Shown: positions 8,520 to 17,715 of the stretch, piece by piece
Numbering within the stretch: position 1 is the stretch's first letter
How the letters are laid out: every line of letters starts with the position of its first letter
DNA from: Rheinheimera oceanensis
Lineage (GTDB): Bacteria > Pseudomonadota > Gammaproteobacteria > Enterobacterales > Alteromonadaceae
Reading direction: 5' to 3'
DNA length: 64,000 bases
Assembly: GCF_018831085.1 (NCBI RefSeq)
Contig: NZ_JAGPNM010000004.1
Location: 248,001-312,000, forward strand
Position numbers and translations under genes: made by a program
Notes under the pieces: model-generated
What the model saw: the letters and a program-made list of their open reading frames with translations, nothing else
Told to the model about the DNA's origin: nothing
Database searches by the model: none

Positions 8520-11081
8520 ATGAAAAACCATAATAATTACCATCCGGTTGCTCGAGCCGTAAAATTTGGCCTTGCAGCGTCGCTGTCGTTCGGTATCAGT
8601 ACCAGCTTAGCTATGGCGCAGGAAGACACTGCAGACACAGCCAAGAAAGAACAAGCCGTAGAAAAAATAGCTGTGGTAGGTACTCGCTCAGCTCCACGAT
8701 CTATCGGGGATTCTCCGGTACCCATCGACATTATTGGCGGCGACGAACTGATGAAAAGCGGCAACTCTGACATGTTAAACATGCTAACCAGTTCAGTGCC
8801 GTCGTTAAACGTGCATGCTAATCCGATCAGTGATGCGGCCAGTTTGATCCGACCAATAAATTTACGCGGCCTGTCTTCAGACAGCACTCTAATTTTACTA
8901 AACGGTAAACGCCGGCATAAAGCGTCTGTCATTACCTTTTTAGGTGGTGGTATTAACGATGGTGCTCAGGGTTCTGATATCTCAGTGATCCCAGGTATTG
9001 CAATGAAGCAAGTTGAGGTATTACGGGACGGTGCAGCCGCACAATATGGATCTGATGCTATCGCGGGTGTAATTAACTTTGTGCTCAAAGATGCGGATCA
9101 AGGTGGTTCTTTAGAAGTAAAACGCGGTGAATATTACGCCGGTGATGGCACTTCAACGGAAATAGCGGCGAATATTGGTATGCCATTAACCGACAATGGT
9201 TTTGTCAATATCAGTGCACAACTGAAAAATGCTGATCCAACCAGCCGCAGTGTGCAACGCGCCGATGCGCAGGCTATTGCTGATGACGGCAACCCGTTTA
9301 TTGCCCCGATTACTCAGGTATGGGGCTCGCCTAAAATTAAAGACGACATCACGCTGTTTGCTAATGCCGGCCTGGAATTAGGCAATGGCCGTGAAGCCTA
9401 TCTGTTTGGTAACTATTCTGAGCGTGATGTGACAGGCGGTTTCTATTACCGTAACCCACATAACCGTGGCGGTGTGTTCTCGAACGACGGCGGTGAAACA
9501 CTGGAGGTTGTCGATACAACCGGCGCTGGCGGTTGTGCAAATGTCCCTATTGGCGGGCTTAATCATCAACAGATAACCACAGCAGTAGATGCTTTACCTG
9601 CTAACTGCTTCACGTTCTTCTCGATGTTTCCGGGCGGCTTTACACCTAATTTTGGCGGCAATATCACTGATACCTCATTAACAGCAGGCACTAAAGGCGA
9701 GTTTAAATCCGGCTGGCTGGAAGGCATATTATATGACTTCTCAGGCTCAGTCGGCCGCAGCGAATCAACATTTAACATTGTTAACACTGTGAATGCGTCA
9801 CTAGGCCCCAATACTCCTACTGAGTTTGAAGCCGGTAAATACATTCAGTTAGAAAAAACCTTTACTGCAGATTTTGTCAAATATGTTGCTGCAGGCTTGT
9901 ACGAGGACTTGACTGTAGCAGGCGGCCTGCAATGGACCGAAGAGAGTTTTGAGATAGTAGCAGGCGAAGTTGCATCATGGGAAATCGGGCCTTATGTCAG
10001 TCAGTTAACTAATGGCTCTAATGGCTTTCCCGGGTTTCAGCCAGATGATGCCGGTACGAATACCCGCCGTAACTATGCAGCTTATGTTGATGTTGAAGCC
10101 GAATTTAGCGAAAACTTTTTGATGGCTGCAGCTCTGCGTTTTGAAGACTATGAAAGCTTCGGTTCCACTACTAACTATAAAGTAACTGCTCAGTACCGCT
10201 TAAGTGAAGACTGGGCTATGCGCGGTTCGCACAGTACAGGTTTCAGAGCGCCTACGGTAGGCCAGGCAAATGTGCGGAATGTGCGTACGGCACTGATTGG
10301 CGGCGAGTTGGTTGATATCGCGTTATTACCCGCCACTAATCCGGTTTCATTGCTTAAAGGCGGCAAAGAGTTAACGCCGGAAGAATCAAAAAGCTTTGCT
10401 GTGGGCCTGGTGTATAACGGTGATAACTTCTTCTTTACCGCGGATGTATTTCGTATTGAAGTTGATGATCGCATAGGTCAATCTGCTGAGTTTGATGTAA
10501 CCCAGGCTGACCGGGATGCACTGCGGGCGGCAGGTGTCAGGGGCGTTGAGAGCTTGTCGCAGATCACATTCCTGACTAATGACTTTGATACCGTCACCCG
10601 TGGCCTGGATTTGGTTGCCAACTACTCTGCCAGCTTACTTAACGGCCGCAGTACTTTTAGTCTGGCTTACAACTGGACCGATACCACTGTCACTAATTTC
10701 ACCGCAGTGACAGGTGATTTTAAAGTATCCCGGCTGGAAAAAGATTTGCCCGATCATCGTGCTACTCTGACCTGGAAACAAGATTGGGATAGCATCGATA
10801 TGTTTATTCGCACAAACTATTATGGCAGCTATCAGGGCGTGCATGCCGATGATCCTGAGCTTACGCAGATGGCATCATCTAAGGTGACATTCGATGCAGA
10901 AGTTAGCTACCACTTCAATGACAGCTTCTCTGTCGCCTTAGGTGCACAAAATCTGTTCGATACCAAACCAGAGCGTCTGCCACAATGGATGAGCGATATA
11001 CTCGGCGCCAAGTACTTTGAAACCTCTCCGATGGGTATCAATGGTGGTTATTACTATCTGAAGGGCATTTACCGCTTCTGA
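8520..11081 (+). CDS. TonB-dependent outer-membrane receptor
   Basis: An 853-residue receptor. It has a long Sec signal peptide ending '...SLAMAQ' (about residue 34), a TonB-box-like 'EKIAVVGTR', a plug domain with 'LLNGKRRHKASVITFLGG' and 'QVEVLRDGAAAQYGSDAIAGVINFVLKDA', and a barrel ending 'GGYYYLKGIYRF' with the terminal aromatic residue needed for outer-membrane assembly. The ATG is 6 bp past CCAGGAAC. It is of the broad siderophore/oligosaccharide receptor type common in Alteromonadales; the ligand cannot be read. The gene is flanked by an AT-rich 200-bp upstream region and a strong terminator, so it is transcribed alone. Confidence 0.88.
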   Translation: MKNHNNYHPVARAVKFGLAASLSFGISTSLAMAQEDTADTAKKEQAVEKIAVVGTRSAPRSIGDSPVPIDIIGGDELMKSGNSDMLNMLTSSVPSLNVHANPISDAASLIRPINLRGLSSDSTLILLNGKRRHKASVITFLGGGINDGAQGSDISVIPGIAMKQVEVLRDGAAAQYGSDAIAGVINFVLKDADQGGSLEVKRGEYYAGDGTSTEIAANIGMPLTDNGFVNISAQLKNADPTSRSVQRADAQAIADDGNPFIAPITQVWGSPKIKDDITLFANAGLELGNGREAYLFGNYSERDVTGGFYYRNPHNRGGVFSNDGGETLEVVDTTGAGGCANVPIGGLNHQQITTAVDALPANCFTFFSMFPGGFTPNFGGNITDTSLTAGTKGEFKSGWLEGILYDFSGSVGRSESTFNIVNTVNASLGPNTPTEFEAGKYIQLEKTFTADFVKYVAAGLYEDLTVAGGLQWTEESFEIVAGEVASWEIGPYVSQLTNGSNGFPGFQPDDAGTNTRRNYAAYVDVEAEFSENFLMAAALRFEDYESFGSTTNYKVTAQYRLSEDWAMRGSHSTGFRAPTVGQANVRNVRTALIGGELVDIALLPATNPVSLLKGGKELTPEESKSFAVGLVYNGDNFFFTADVFRIEVDDRIGQSAEFDVTQADRDALRAAGVRGVESLSQITFLTNDFDTVTRGLDLVANYSASLLNGRSTFSLAYNWTDTTVTNFTAVTGDFKVSRLEKDLPDHRATLTWKQDWDSIDMFIRTNYYGSYQGVHADDPELTQMASSKVTFDAEVSYHFNDSFSVALGAQNLFDTKPERLPQWMSDILGAKYFETSPMGINGGYYYLKGIYRF

Positions 11082-11100
11082 CAGACTCTGTTGTAAAACA

Positions 11101-11127
11101 AAAATCCGCCTTAACCGGCGGATTTTT
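11101..11127. terminator. Terminator shared by the receptor and ydiJ
   Basis: Ten-bp stem AAAATCCGCC/GGCGGATTTT (11101-11110 with 11117-11126) followed by TCTGTTTT on the plus strand and by TTGTTTTAC on the minus strand, between two convergent genes. Confidence 0.8.
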
Positions 11128-11132
11128 CTGTT

Positions 11133-14100
11133 TTACAGTGCAGCCAATAATGCCTGCAGTGGATGTTTGGGCTTATCTCCTACCAGCCGTTTTACCTGGC
11201 TGCGACAAGAAAAACCGGTAACCAGTATGTGTTCAGTGCCAAACTGCTCTACCGGCGCACGCCAACTCATATCAAACAGTGCTTTACTGTTATCCTGGTT
11301 CTGCGCTTCATGGCCATAAGTACCTGCCATACCACAGCAACCCACACTCACCGGTTTTAAGCTCAGCCCTGTGCTGCTAAATATTTGCTGCCAGGCCTTT
11401 TCAGTAGCCGGTAAGGCCGTTTTTTCTGTGCAATGTGCCAACAAGGCAAACTCAGCAGTTTTACTTACCCTGGGTAAAGTTTGTTGTACCAGCCATTCAT
11501 GCAGTAACTGTACGTTAAAATCGCCGCGTTTATCCGCGAGTGCTTTGTTGTACTCATCGCGGTATACCAATACTAAAGAGGCATCCAGCCCCAGCATCGG
11601 TAAGCCCAGCTGTTGTAACTGATTTAAAAACTGTGCCGCCGTAGCTGCAGTTTTGGCAAATTCGCGTAAAAAGCCTTTTACATGCTGCGGCTTACCATTA
11701 GGTAAAAACGGCAGCAACACCGGGTTAAAACCAAGTTTTTGCAGTAAATTCAGCGCATCAGCTACCAGCTCTGCTTCATAAAAGCTGGTAAAAGGGTCTT
11801 GCACCAGCAAGACGGTGCGCGCTTTTAGCTCTGTTGGAAGCTGCTGCAAGCTAACTAAATCAAAACGATACTGCTCACCAATTTGCTGTGCCAGCGTAGG
11901 CACCGATAATAGCGGTGTATCAACATAGCCTACTGTTTTTTTAAGCAGCTTAGCGGTAATGCTGCGCTTTAGCACAAAATTAACCAGCGTGGGCGCTTTG
12001 GCTAATAATGGTGCTGTGCGCTCAATATTACCAACAATATAATCTTTCGCCGGGCGTAAATAACGACTGTGGTACAACTGTAAAAAGCGCGCACGAAATG
12101 ACGGTACATCTACTTTTATCGGGCACTGGCCGGCACAGGCTTTACAGGCCAGGCACCCCTCCATGGCGTCCATCACTTCATGCGAGAAGTCTTCTTCGCC
12201 CTGACGCTTGGCTACAGTGTTTTTTATGCGCTGCCATAAGCCATTGATACCAGATGATTTGCTAAGCAGCTGTTGTTCTTGTGCCAGTACATCCAGGCCT
12301 TGCAGTTCGGTTAAGCGTAACCATTCACGCATTAAACCGGCCCGGCCCTTAGGGCTATGCCGCCGATCTTTCGTCACTTTACTGGACGGGCACATCGGCG
12401 AGTTTTCTTCGTAGTTAAAACACAAGCCGTTACCATTACAGTTTAAGCTGCTGTCAAAACTGTCTTTCACTGCTACCGGTATTTGCCGGTCAAACCAGGC
12501 GCGTTTTGCACCATCTACCGACACTAAGCTGTCAGCACTGTTAAACGGCGTACAGATTTTCCCGGGGTTTACTCTGTTGCACGGATCAAAAGCCGCTTTA
12601 ATCTTGCGCAGTTCGTTAAACAGCTCATCGCCAAAAAATGCCGGGCCATACTCACTACGGTAACCTTTACCATGTTCGCCCCACATCAGGCCGCCGTATT
12701 TGGCAGTTAGCGCCACTACCTGATCGGAAATAGTGCGCAACAGTTGCTCCTGCTGTGGGTCGCATAAATCCAGCGCCGGGCGCACATGCAATACACCTGC
12801 ATCAACATGACCAAACATGCCATATTGCAAGCCGTGGCTATCGAGCAAGGTGCGAAACTCCATAATAAAATCGGCCAGATTTTCTGGTGGTACTGCGGTA
12901 TCTTCGGTAAAGGCAATGGGTTTTTGCCGCCCTTTTGCATTACCCAACAGCCCCACAGCCTTTTTACGCATAGCGTAAATATTGCCAATAGCAGCGTTAT
13001 CATAGGTTAGCTGGTAGCCAATAATACCATCGGTTTTATCGGCAATTGCGCCATCCAGCCGCGCCGTTAGTGCGGTAATTTTCTGCTCTATCTCTGTTTG
13101 GCTTTCACTGTTGTACTCCACCATATTCAGGCCTTGCATCTCAACGCCCGGCACATCTGTGATTAAGTCTTTTACCTGGTGCCAGATAATATCGGCGCGG
13201 GCTAAATTCAGCACCTTGCTGTCAACGGTTTCAACCGATGTTGCCTCAGCCGCAACCAGAAACGGCGCGTTGCGCAATGCGCTTTCAAAGCTGTCGTACT
13301 TAACATTTACCAGACATTTGTATTTGGCAATGGGGGTAATATTCAGCTTGGCTTCTGCTACAAAACCAAGCGAACCTTCAGAGCCGGTGATAATGCGCGA
13401 TAAATCAAACTCGGTGAGGTCGTCATTAAACACATGCTCTAAATCGTAACCGGTTAAAAAACGGTTTAAACGTGGGAATTTTTCCAAAATTTTCGGCCGG
13501 AAATTACGACAGCTATCAAGCACTTGCTGGTAAATACGGCCTATGCTGTTGGGCATTTGAGCACGGTGTTCAGCTTCAAAGGTGGCCATTTTATGGGTAT
13601 TTAAGATATTGCCGTCTATAAGCACCGTTTTTAATGCCAGCACATGATCACTGGTTTTACCGTATACTAATGAACCTTGCCCTGAAGCATCGGTATTTAC
13701 CATGCCGCCGATGGTTGCGCGGTTTGAGGTAGATAAATCCGGCGCGAAGAAAAAACCGTAGGGTTTTAAAAATGCGTTCAGCTGATCTTTAATGACCCCC
13801 GCCTGCACCCGTACCCAGCGCTGCTCAACGTTAATCTCAAGAATTTTGCGCATATGGCGTGATAAATCTACCACCACATGCTCCGTCAGCGCCTGACCAT
13901 TGGTGCCGGTACCACCACCGCGCGGGCTGAATTTAATATGCGAGAAACTGGATGTTTGTGCCAATGACGTAAGGATAACCAGGTCATCGGTAGATTTGGG
14001 CAGCAATACTGCTTGCGGCAAGGCCTGATATACACTGTTATCGGTAGCAACCGCTAAACGGCTGCCATAACTGGTTTCAATATCGCCGTCAAAGCCAGCG

Positions 14101-14183
14101 GCAACTAAAGCTTTACTAAAAGCAACAATGCTGGCATCCAGCGCAAGTTCGGGATTAAGCTTTGGGATCATAACTGCAGACAC
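11133..14183 (-). CDS. ydiJ: YdiJ-type FAD-linked oxidase with 4Fe-4S domain (D-2-hydroxyglutarate dehydrogenase-like)
   Basis: A 1016-residue multidomain protein of YdiJ length. Order: FAD-binding type 4 (PCMH) domain with 'SPRGGGTGTNGQALT' near residue 90; FAD-linked oxidase C-terminal domain, including 'FGHVDAGVLHVRP' near residue 470; a Cys-rich ferredoxin-like region with 'CNGNGLCFNYEENSPMC' and 'GCLACKACAGQCP' (about 570-680); and a CCG-type region with 'VGCCGMAGTYGHE' near the C-terminus. Members oxidise D-2-hydroxyacids and pass electrons to the quinone pool; E. coli YdiJ is linked to D-2-hydroxyglutarate. Starts at GTG 14183 or ATG 14171; ribosome sites are weak at both. Confidence 0.87.
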   Translation of the reverse strand: MSAVMIPKLNPELALDASIVAFSKALVAAGFDGDIETSYGSRLAVATDNSVYQALPQAVLLPKSTDDLVILTSLAQTSSFSHIKFSPRGGGTGTNGQALTEHVVVDLSRHMRKILEINVEQRWVRVQAGVIKDQLNAFLKPYGFFFAPDLSTSNRATIGGMVNTDASGQGSLVYGKTSDHVLALKTVLIDGNILNTHKMATFEAEHRAQMPNSIGRIYQQVLDSCRNFRPKILEKFPRLNRFLTGYDLEHVFNDDLTEFDLSRIITGSEGSLGFVAEAKLNITPIAKYKCLVNVKYDSFESALRNAPFLVAAEATSVETVDSKVLNLARADIIWHQVKDLITDVPGVEMQGLNMVEYNSESQTEIEQKITALTARLDGAIADKTDGIIGYQLTYDNAAIGNIYAMRKKAVGLLGNAKGRQKPIAFTEDTAVPPENLADFIMEFRTLLDSHGLQYGMFGHVDAGVLHVRPALDLCDPQQEQLLRTISDQVVALTAKYGGLMWGEHGKGYRSEYGPAFFGDELFNELRKIKAAFDPCNRVNPGKICTPFNSADSLVSVDGAKRAWFDRQIPVAVKDSFDSSLNCNGNGLCFNYEENSPMCPSSKVTKDRRHSPKGRAGLMREWLRLTELQGLDVLAQEQQLLSKSSGINGLWQRIKNTVAKRQGEEDFSHEVMDAMEGCLACKACAGQCPIKVDVPSFRARFLQLYHSRYLRPAKDYIVGNIERTAPLLAKAPTLVNFVLKRSITAKLLKKTVGYVDTPLLSVPTLAQQIGEQYRFDLVSLQQLPTELKARTVLLVQDPFTSFYEAELVADALNLLQKLGFNPVLLPFLPNGKPQHVKGFLREFAKTAATAAQFLNQLQQLGLPMLGLDASLVLVYRDEYNKALADKRGDFNVQLLHEWLVQQTLPRVSKTAEFALLAHCTEKTALPATEKAWQQIFSSTGLSLKPVSVGCCGMAGTYGHEAQNQDNSKALFDMSWRAPVEQFGTEHILVTGFSCRSQVKRLVGDKPKHPLQALLAAL

Positions 14184-14251
14184 TCGGCAATAAGTACCTG
14201 CAGTATAACATTAACTTGCCAGCAGATTTAACTGCAATTGCACGGTAAAAA

Positions 14252-14719
14252 CTAACTGACTGCCGGCCGTATTTTCTGCTGCAAGCCGCGTAAGAAATAA
14301 CGCAGAACCTGCTCCTGACACGCGCGATAGTGTTTATGATCCGGGCGGCGGAAAAAAGCACTGAGTTCATGCTTGCTTAAACGGAACTCAGCACCGTCTA
14401 ACAAAGCTAAAATGTCATCGTCTTTTAAATCAAAGGCAATTTTGAGTTTACGCAAAATAATATTGTAATTGAGCCTGGTTTCCGGCTCGGGAATAACACC
14501 GTCTTTAGCCCCGCGACGCTGAATAATCACACCATTAAGAAAGCCGGCCAGCAGCACATCACTGATTAGTGCAAAATTTTCGCTTTCGTCAGATTCCAGC
14601 CAGGCTATTACCTGTTCTTTCGTTACCGTGACATTGGTGAGGGCGAAAATAGCAATCATGCTGTGGTTGGGAGCGTTTAGCGTGTAACGCAGGCTGCGCA
14701 GTACGTCATTGTTGGTCAA
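14252..14719 (-). CDS. yehS: DUF1456 family protein (YehS-like)
   Basis: A protein of about 155 residues made of two DUF1456 repeats: 'TNNDVLRSLRYTLNAPNHSMIAIFAL' through 'SDVLLAGFLNGVIIQRRG', and 'LNYNIILRKLKIAFDLKDDDILALL' through 'RPDHKHYRACQEQVLRYFLRGL'. It aligns with E. coli YehS, whose function is unknown. The start is informative: the family begins at '(M)xNNDVLR', and the matching codon here is TTG at 14719 with AGGA 8 bp upstream, so a TTG start is likely. An in-frame TTG six codons earlier has no ribosome site. Confidence 0.85.
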   Translation of the reverse strand: MTNNDVLRSLRYTLNAPNHSMIAIFALTNVTVTKEQVIAWLESDESENFALISDVLLAGFLNGVIIQRRGAKDGVIPEPETRLNYNIILRKLKIAFDLKDDDILALLDGAEFRLSKHELSAFFRRPDHKHYRACQEQVLRYFLRGLQQKIRPAVS

Positions 14720-14812
14720 GATAATATCCTGTAGCAAAAGTCAGAAGAAAAACGGCCGCTATAATACCACAGCCGCCGTTAAATCCGTATTTTGCTGTAA
14801 TAGCACTGCTGC

Positions 14813-15397
14813 CTAAGGCAAATGCCCAAGTTTACTGGCTTTGGTGGCCAGGTAACGATGGCTGTGTGCTGAGGTTTTTACCCGGTGTTGTACTCTTTCT
14901 AAAACGTTAACGCCAGCATCAGTTAATGCTTTGAGCTTACGCGGGTTATTGGTGAGCAGCCGAATTTGCTTAATACCCAGTTGCTCAAACATTTGAGCCG
15001 CTATTCCGTACTCGCGCATATCCGGCAAAAAGCCCAGAATTTCGTTCGCTTCTACCGTGTCCAGGCCTTTGTCCTGCTCGGCATAGGCCCGAATTTTATT
15101 AATCAGACCAATACCGCGGCCTTCCTGGCGTAAATACAAAATACAACCGCGGCCCGCATCAGCAATTTTTCGCATCGCGGCTTCTAATTGTGGGCCGCAA
15201 TCGCAGCGCAGGCTAAACAAGGCATCTCCGGTTAAACACTCTGAATGCACCCGTGCCAGCACGGGTTCATCTGTGGTGACGTCGCCCAATGTTAACGCAA
15301 CATGCTCTTTACCATTAGGTGCTTCAAAGCCATGCAAACGGAACTCAGCAAAAGGTGTGGGTAATAGTGTTGAGGTTACAAGTTTTAGTTTCATCAT
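14813..15397 (-). CDS. ribA: GTP cyclohydrolase II
   Basis: This 194-residue enzyme converts GTP to the first pyrimidine intermediate of riboflavin. The three zinc cysteines C54, C65 and C67 are visible in '[20 protein letters not shown]', and the catalytic loop in '[17 protein letters not shown]'. Length and order match E. coli RibA, without a fused RibB domain. The start is an ATG pair at 15397/15394. No FMN riboswitch-like structure is evident in the upstream 300 bp. It stands apart from other riboflavin genes. Confidence 0.95.
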   Translation of the reverse strand: MMKLKLVTSTLLPTPFAEFRLHGFEAPNGKEHVALTLGDVTTDEPVLARVHSECLTGDALFSLRCDCGPQLEAAMRKIADAGRGCILYLRQEGRGIGLINKIRAYAEQDKGLDTVEANEILGFLPDMREYGIAAQMFEQLGIKQIRLLTNNPRKLKALTDAGVNVLERVQHRVKTSAHSHRYLATKASKLGHLP

Positions 15398-15699
15398 GAC
15401 TTCTCAGATAACGGCTGCACTTAATCCGGCGCAAAGTTTATTAACTACAGTGCAAGCTTTACAGACCTTTAATTGAGCCATAAGTTGGGCCATAGTACCG
15501 GTAATTCAAGTAGGCCCAGTGCCGGCATTATTATACAGCCTTCGCTCATTCTAACGCGAATGTTGGTAATAACATCATTAACGCACTGCAGATGCATGAA
15601 ACGCTGACACCGATAAAATCAGGCAAATTGACGCAGCAACCATGCAATTTTTATTAAACCCGCTACAATAGCCGCTGTTTCTACTACCGGTTGTTTTCC
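15398..15699. other. Divergent intergenic region between ribA and the ABC transporter
   Basis: No coding frame of interest. A possible promoter for the ABC gene is TTGACG (15628-15633), 18 bp, TATTAA (15652-15657). I see no conserved riboswitch core here. The rest is unremarkable. Confidence 0.4.
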
Positions 15700-17547
15700 A
15701 TGCTACGCTTTTTTGAACACCTTACCCAGCCCTTTCCAGCTGCTGAACCAGGCCAACCACCGCGCGGTTTACTGGCTTTTTGTCGTCACTATACCAGGGG
15801 CATGGAAGCATCATTGTTATTTATGTCGTTATCTTCAGCTATTCTAGCCGTACTGGAAGTATCACTATTTAGCTTTATGGGGCAGTTAGTTGACTGGCTG
15901 GTTGCTAATGATCCGGAAAACTTTTTTACCAACGAGCGCACCACCCTGATTTGGATGGCGCTGGTAACCCTGGTATTACTGCCATTAATGACCTTTCTTC
16001 ACTCGGCGATAGTGCATCAAACTTTACTGGGCAATTACCCGATGTCGATCCGCTGGTTGGCTCACCGTTATTTGCTGCGCCAGAGTGTCAGTTTTTATCA
16101 GAATGATTTTGCCGGCCGTATCGCTACCAAAGTTATGCAAACTGCACTGTCGGTGCGGGAAACCGTAATGAAGCTGCTGGATGTGATGGTATACGTGCTG
16201 GTGTATTTTAGCGCCATGCTGTTTTTTGTTGCAGATGCCGATATACGTTTAATAGTACCTATGCTGATTTGGCTGGTATTTTACATAATGCTGCAGTTTT
16301 ATTTTGTACCACGTTTAAAACGCGTGTCCACTGCTCAGGCTGATGCCCGCTCAGAGATGACCGGCCGTATCGTTGACAGTTACACTAATATCACCACCAT
16401 TAAACTGTTTTCGCATACAAACCGCGAAGAAAGCTACGCCAAAGACAGTATGGATGTCTTCCTGCAACCGGTATATAAGCAAATGCGTCTTGCTACCGGG
16501 TTAAGTGTATCAGTGCAAACGCTTAACTACCTGCTAGTTTTTAGTGTCGCGGCATTGTCGTTGTATTTGTGGGCAGGCAGCGCCATTACGGTGGGTGCTA
16601 TTGCTATCGCAATCAGTCTGGCACTGCGCTTAAATGGTATGGCACAGTGGATTATGTGGGAAGTCAGCGCATTGTTTGAAAATATTGGTACTGTTGCTGA
16701 TGGTATCGCTACCCTGTCACGCCCGGTTGAGGTGAAAGACGCCGATAACGCGGCGCAACTAACTGTACCGCAGGGAAAAATAGAGTTTCAGCAGGTTAGT
16801 TTTAATTACGGCAAAACCCCAACGCAAGGCGATAAAGCCGCAATATTACAACAGTTGAACCTGAGTATAAAACCGGGTGAAAAAGTAGGTTTAGTTGGCC
16901 GCTCCGGTGCCGGTAAATCAACATTGGTAAACCTGCTGCTGCGTTTTTATGACATTGAGAGCGGTAAAATCCTGATCGATGGTCAGGACATTAGCCAGGT
17001 AAGCCAGGAAAGCCTGCGCCAACATATTGCTATGGTTACACAGGATACTTCCCTGCTACACCGATCGGTGCGCGACAATATTGCCTATGGCAAACCAGAC
17101 GCCACTGAAGCTGAGTTACAACTGGCTGCAGAACAAGCCGAAGCCAGTGATTTTATCCGTGATTTAACCGATCCCAAAGGTAACAGAGGCTTTGACGCCC
17201 AGGTGGGGGAACGCGGTGTTAAATTATCCGGCGGCCAGCGCCAGCGTATCGCTATTGCCCGCGTACTGCTTAAAAACGCACCGATTTTAATTCTGGATGA
17301 GGCCACCTCGGCACTGGATTCAGAAGTAGAAGCCGCCATACAGGCAAGTTTAAATACGCTGATGGATGGTAAAACCGTTATTGCTATAGCCCACCGCTTG
17401 TCTACCATTGCGCAGATGGACCGGCTTATTGTATTGGATCAGGGAAATATCGTTGAGCAAGGTAGCCACAATGAACTGATTGCCAGCGGCGGTATTTATG
17501 CTCAGTTGTGGGCACACCAAACCGGCGGTTTTATTGGGGTAGAGTAA
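15700..17547 (+). CDS. ABC transporter, fused permease and ATPase (exporter type)
   Basis: A 615-residue half-transporter. About six transmembrane helices occupy residues 35-330, followed by the nucleotide-binding domain: Walker A 'GRSGAGKST', signature 'LSGGQRQR', Walker B 'LILDEATSALD', and the H-loop 'IAIAHRLST'. It would act as a homodimer in the inner membrane, exporting lipids, drugs or peptides; there is no peptidase domain. An N-terminal extension of about 30 residues precedes helix 1. The start is the ATG at 15700, though an in-frame TTG lies three codons before it. It is a single gene ended by a good terminator. Confidence 0.9.
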   Translation: MLRFFEHLTQPFPAAEPGQPPRGLLAFCRHYTRGMEASLLFMSLSSAILAVLEVSLFSFMGQLVDWLVANDPENFFTNERTTLIWMALVTLVLLPLMTFLHSAIVHQTLLGNYPMSIRWLAHRYLLRQSVSFYQNDFAGRIATKVMQTALSVRETVMKLLDVMVYVLVYFSAMLFFVADADIRLIVPMLIWLVFYIMLQFYFVPRLKRVSTAQADARSEMTGRIVDSYTNITTIKLFSHTNREESYAKDSMDVFLQPVYKQMRLATGLSVSVQTLNYLLVFSVAALSLYLWAGSAITVGAIAIAISLALRLNGMAQWIMWEVSALFENIGTVADGIATLSRPVEVKDADNAAQLTVPQGKIEFQQVSFNYGKTPTQGDKAAILQQLNLSIKPGEKVGLVGRSGAGKSTLVNLLLRFYDIESGKILIDGQDISQVSQESLRQHIAMVTQDTSLLHRSVRDNIAYGKPDATEAELQLAAEQAEASDFIRDLTDPKGNRGFDAQVGERGVKLSGGQRQRIAIARVLLKNAPILILDEATSALDSEVEAAIQASLNTLMDGKTVIAIAHRLSTIAQMDRLIVLDQGNIVEQGSHNELIASGGIYAQLWAHQTGGFIGVE

Positions 17548-17573
17548 AGCAAAGCGTTAAATTAACCTTAGTA

Positions 17574-17598
17574 AAACGCCGGCACTTCGCCGGCGTTT
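17574..17598 (+). terminator. Terminator of the ABC transporter gene
   Basis: AAACGCCGG/CCGGCGTTT stem (17574-17582 with 17589-17597), about 25 bp past the stop. It lacks a long T run. Confidence 0.6.
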
Positions 17599-17660
17599 AC
17601 ATTTAGATATATGTATGTTGGGCCGCATTTCACTCTGGCGTTGCCGTTTCTGGCTGTTAT

Positions 17661-17690
17661 AAAGAACCCGGCACTTGGCCGGGCTCTTTA
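17661..17690 (-). terminator. Terminator of the alanine:Na+ symporter gene
   Basis: Twelve-bp stem with one G-T type mismatch, 17661-17672 with 17678-17689, giving GCCGGGTTCTTTAT on the minus strand beyond the loop. It lies 26 bp past the symporter stop. Confidence 0.7.
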
Positions 17691-17715
17691 AGCAGATTTT
17701 AGTACTCAGGTTGAG

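Noticed and set aside
11133-14183. Separate glycolate oxidase subunit genes
   Set aside because: One continuous frame spans the FAD, Fe-S and CCG regions, as in YdiJ.
15398-15699. FMN riboswitch upstream of ribA
   Set aside because: No conserved six-helix core words were seen, and the gene is ribA, which is less often controlled that way.
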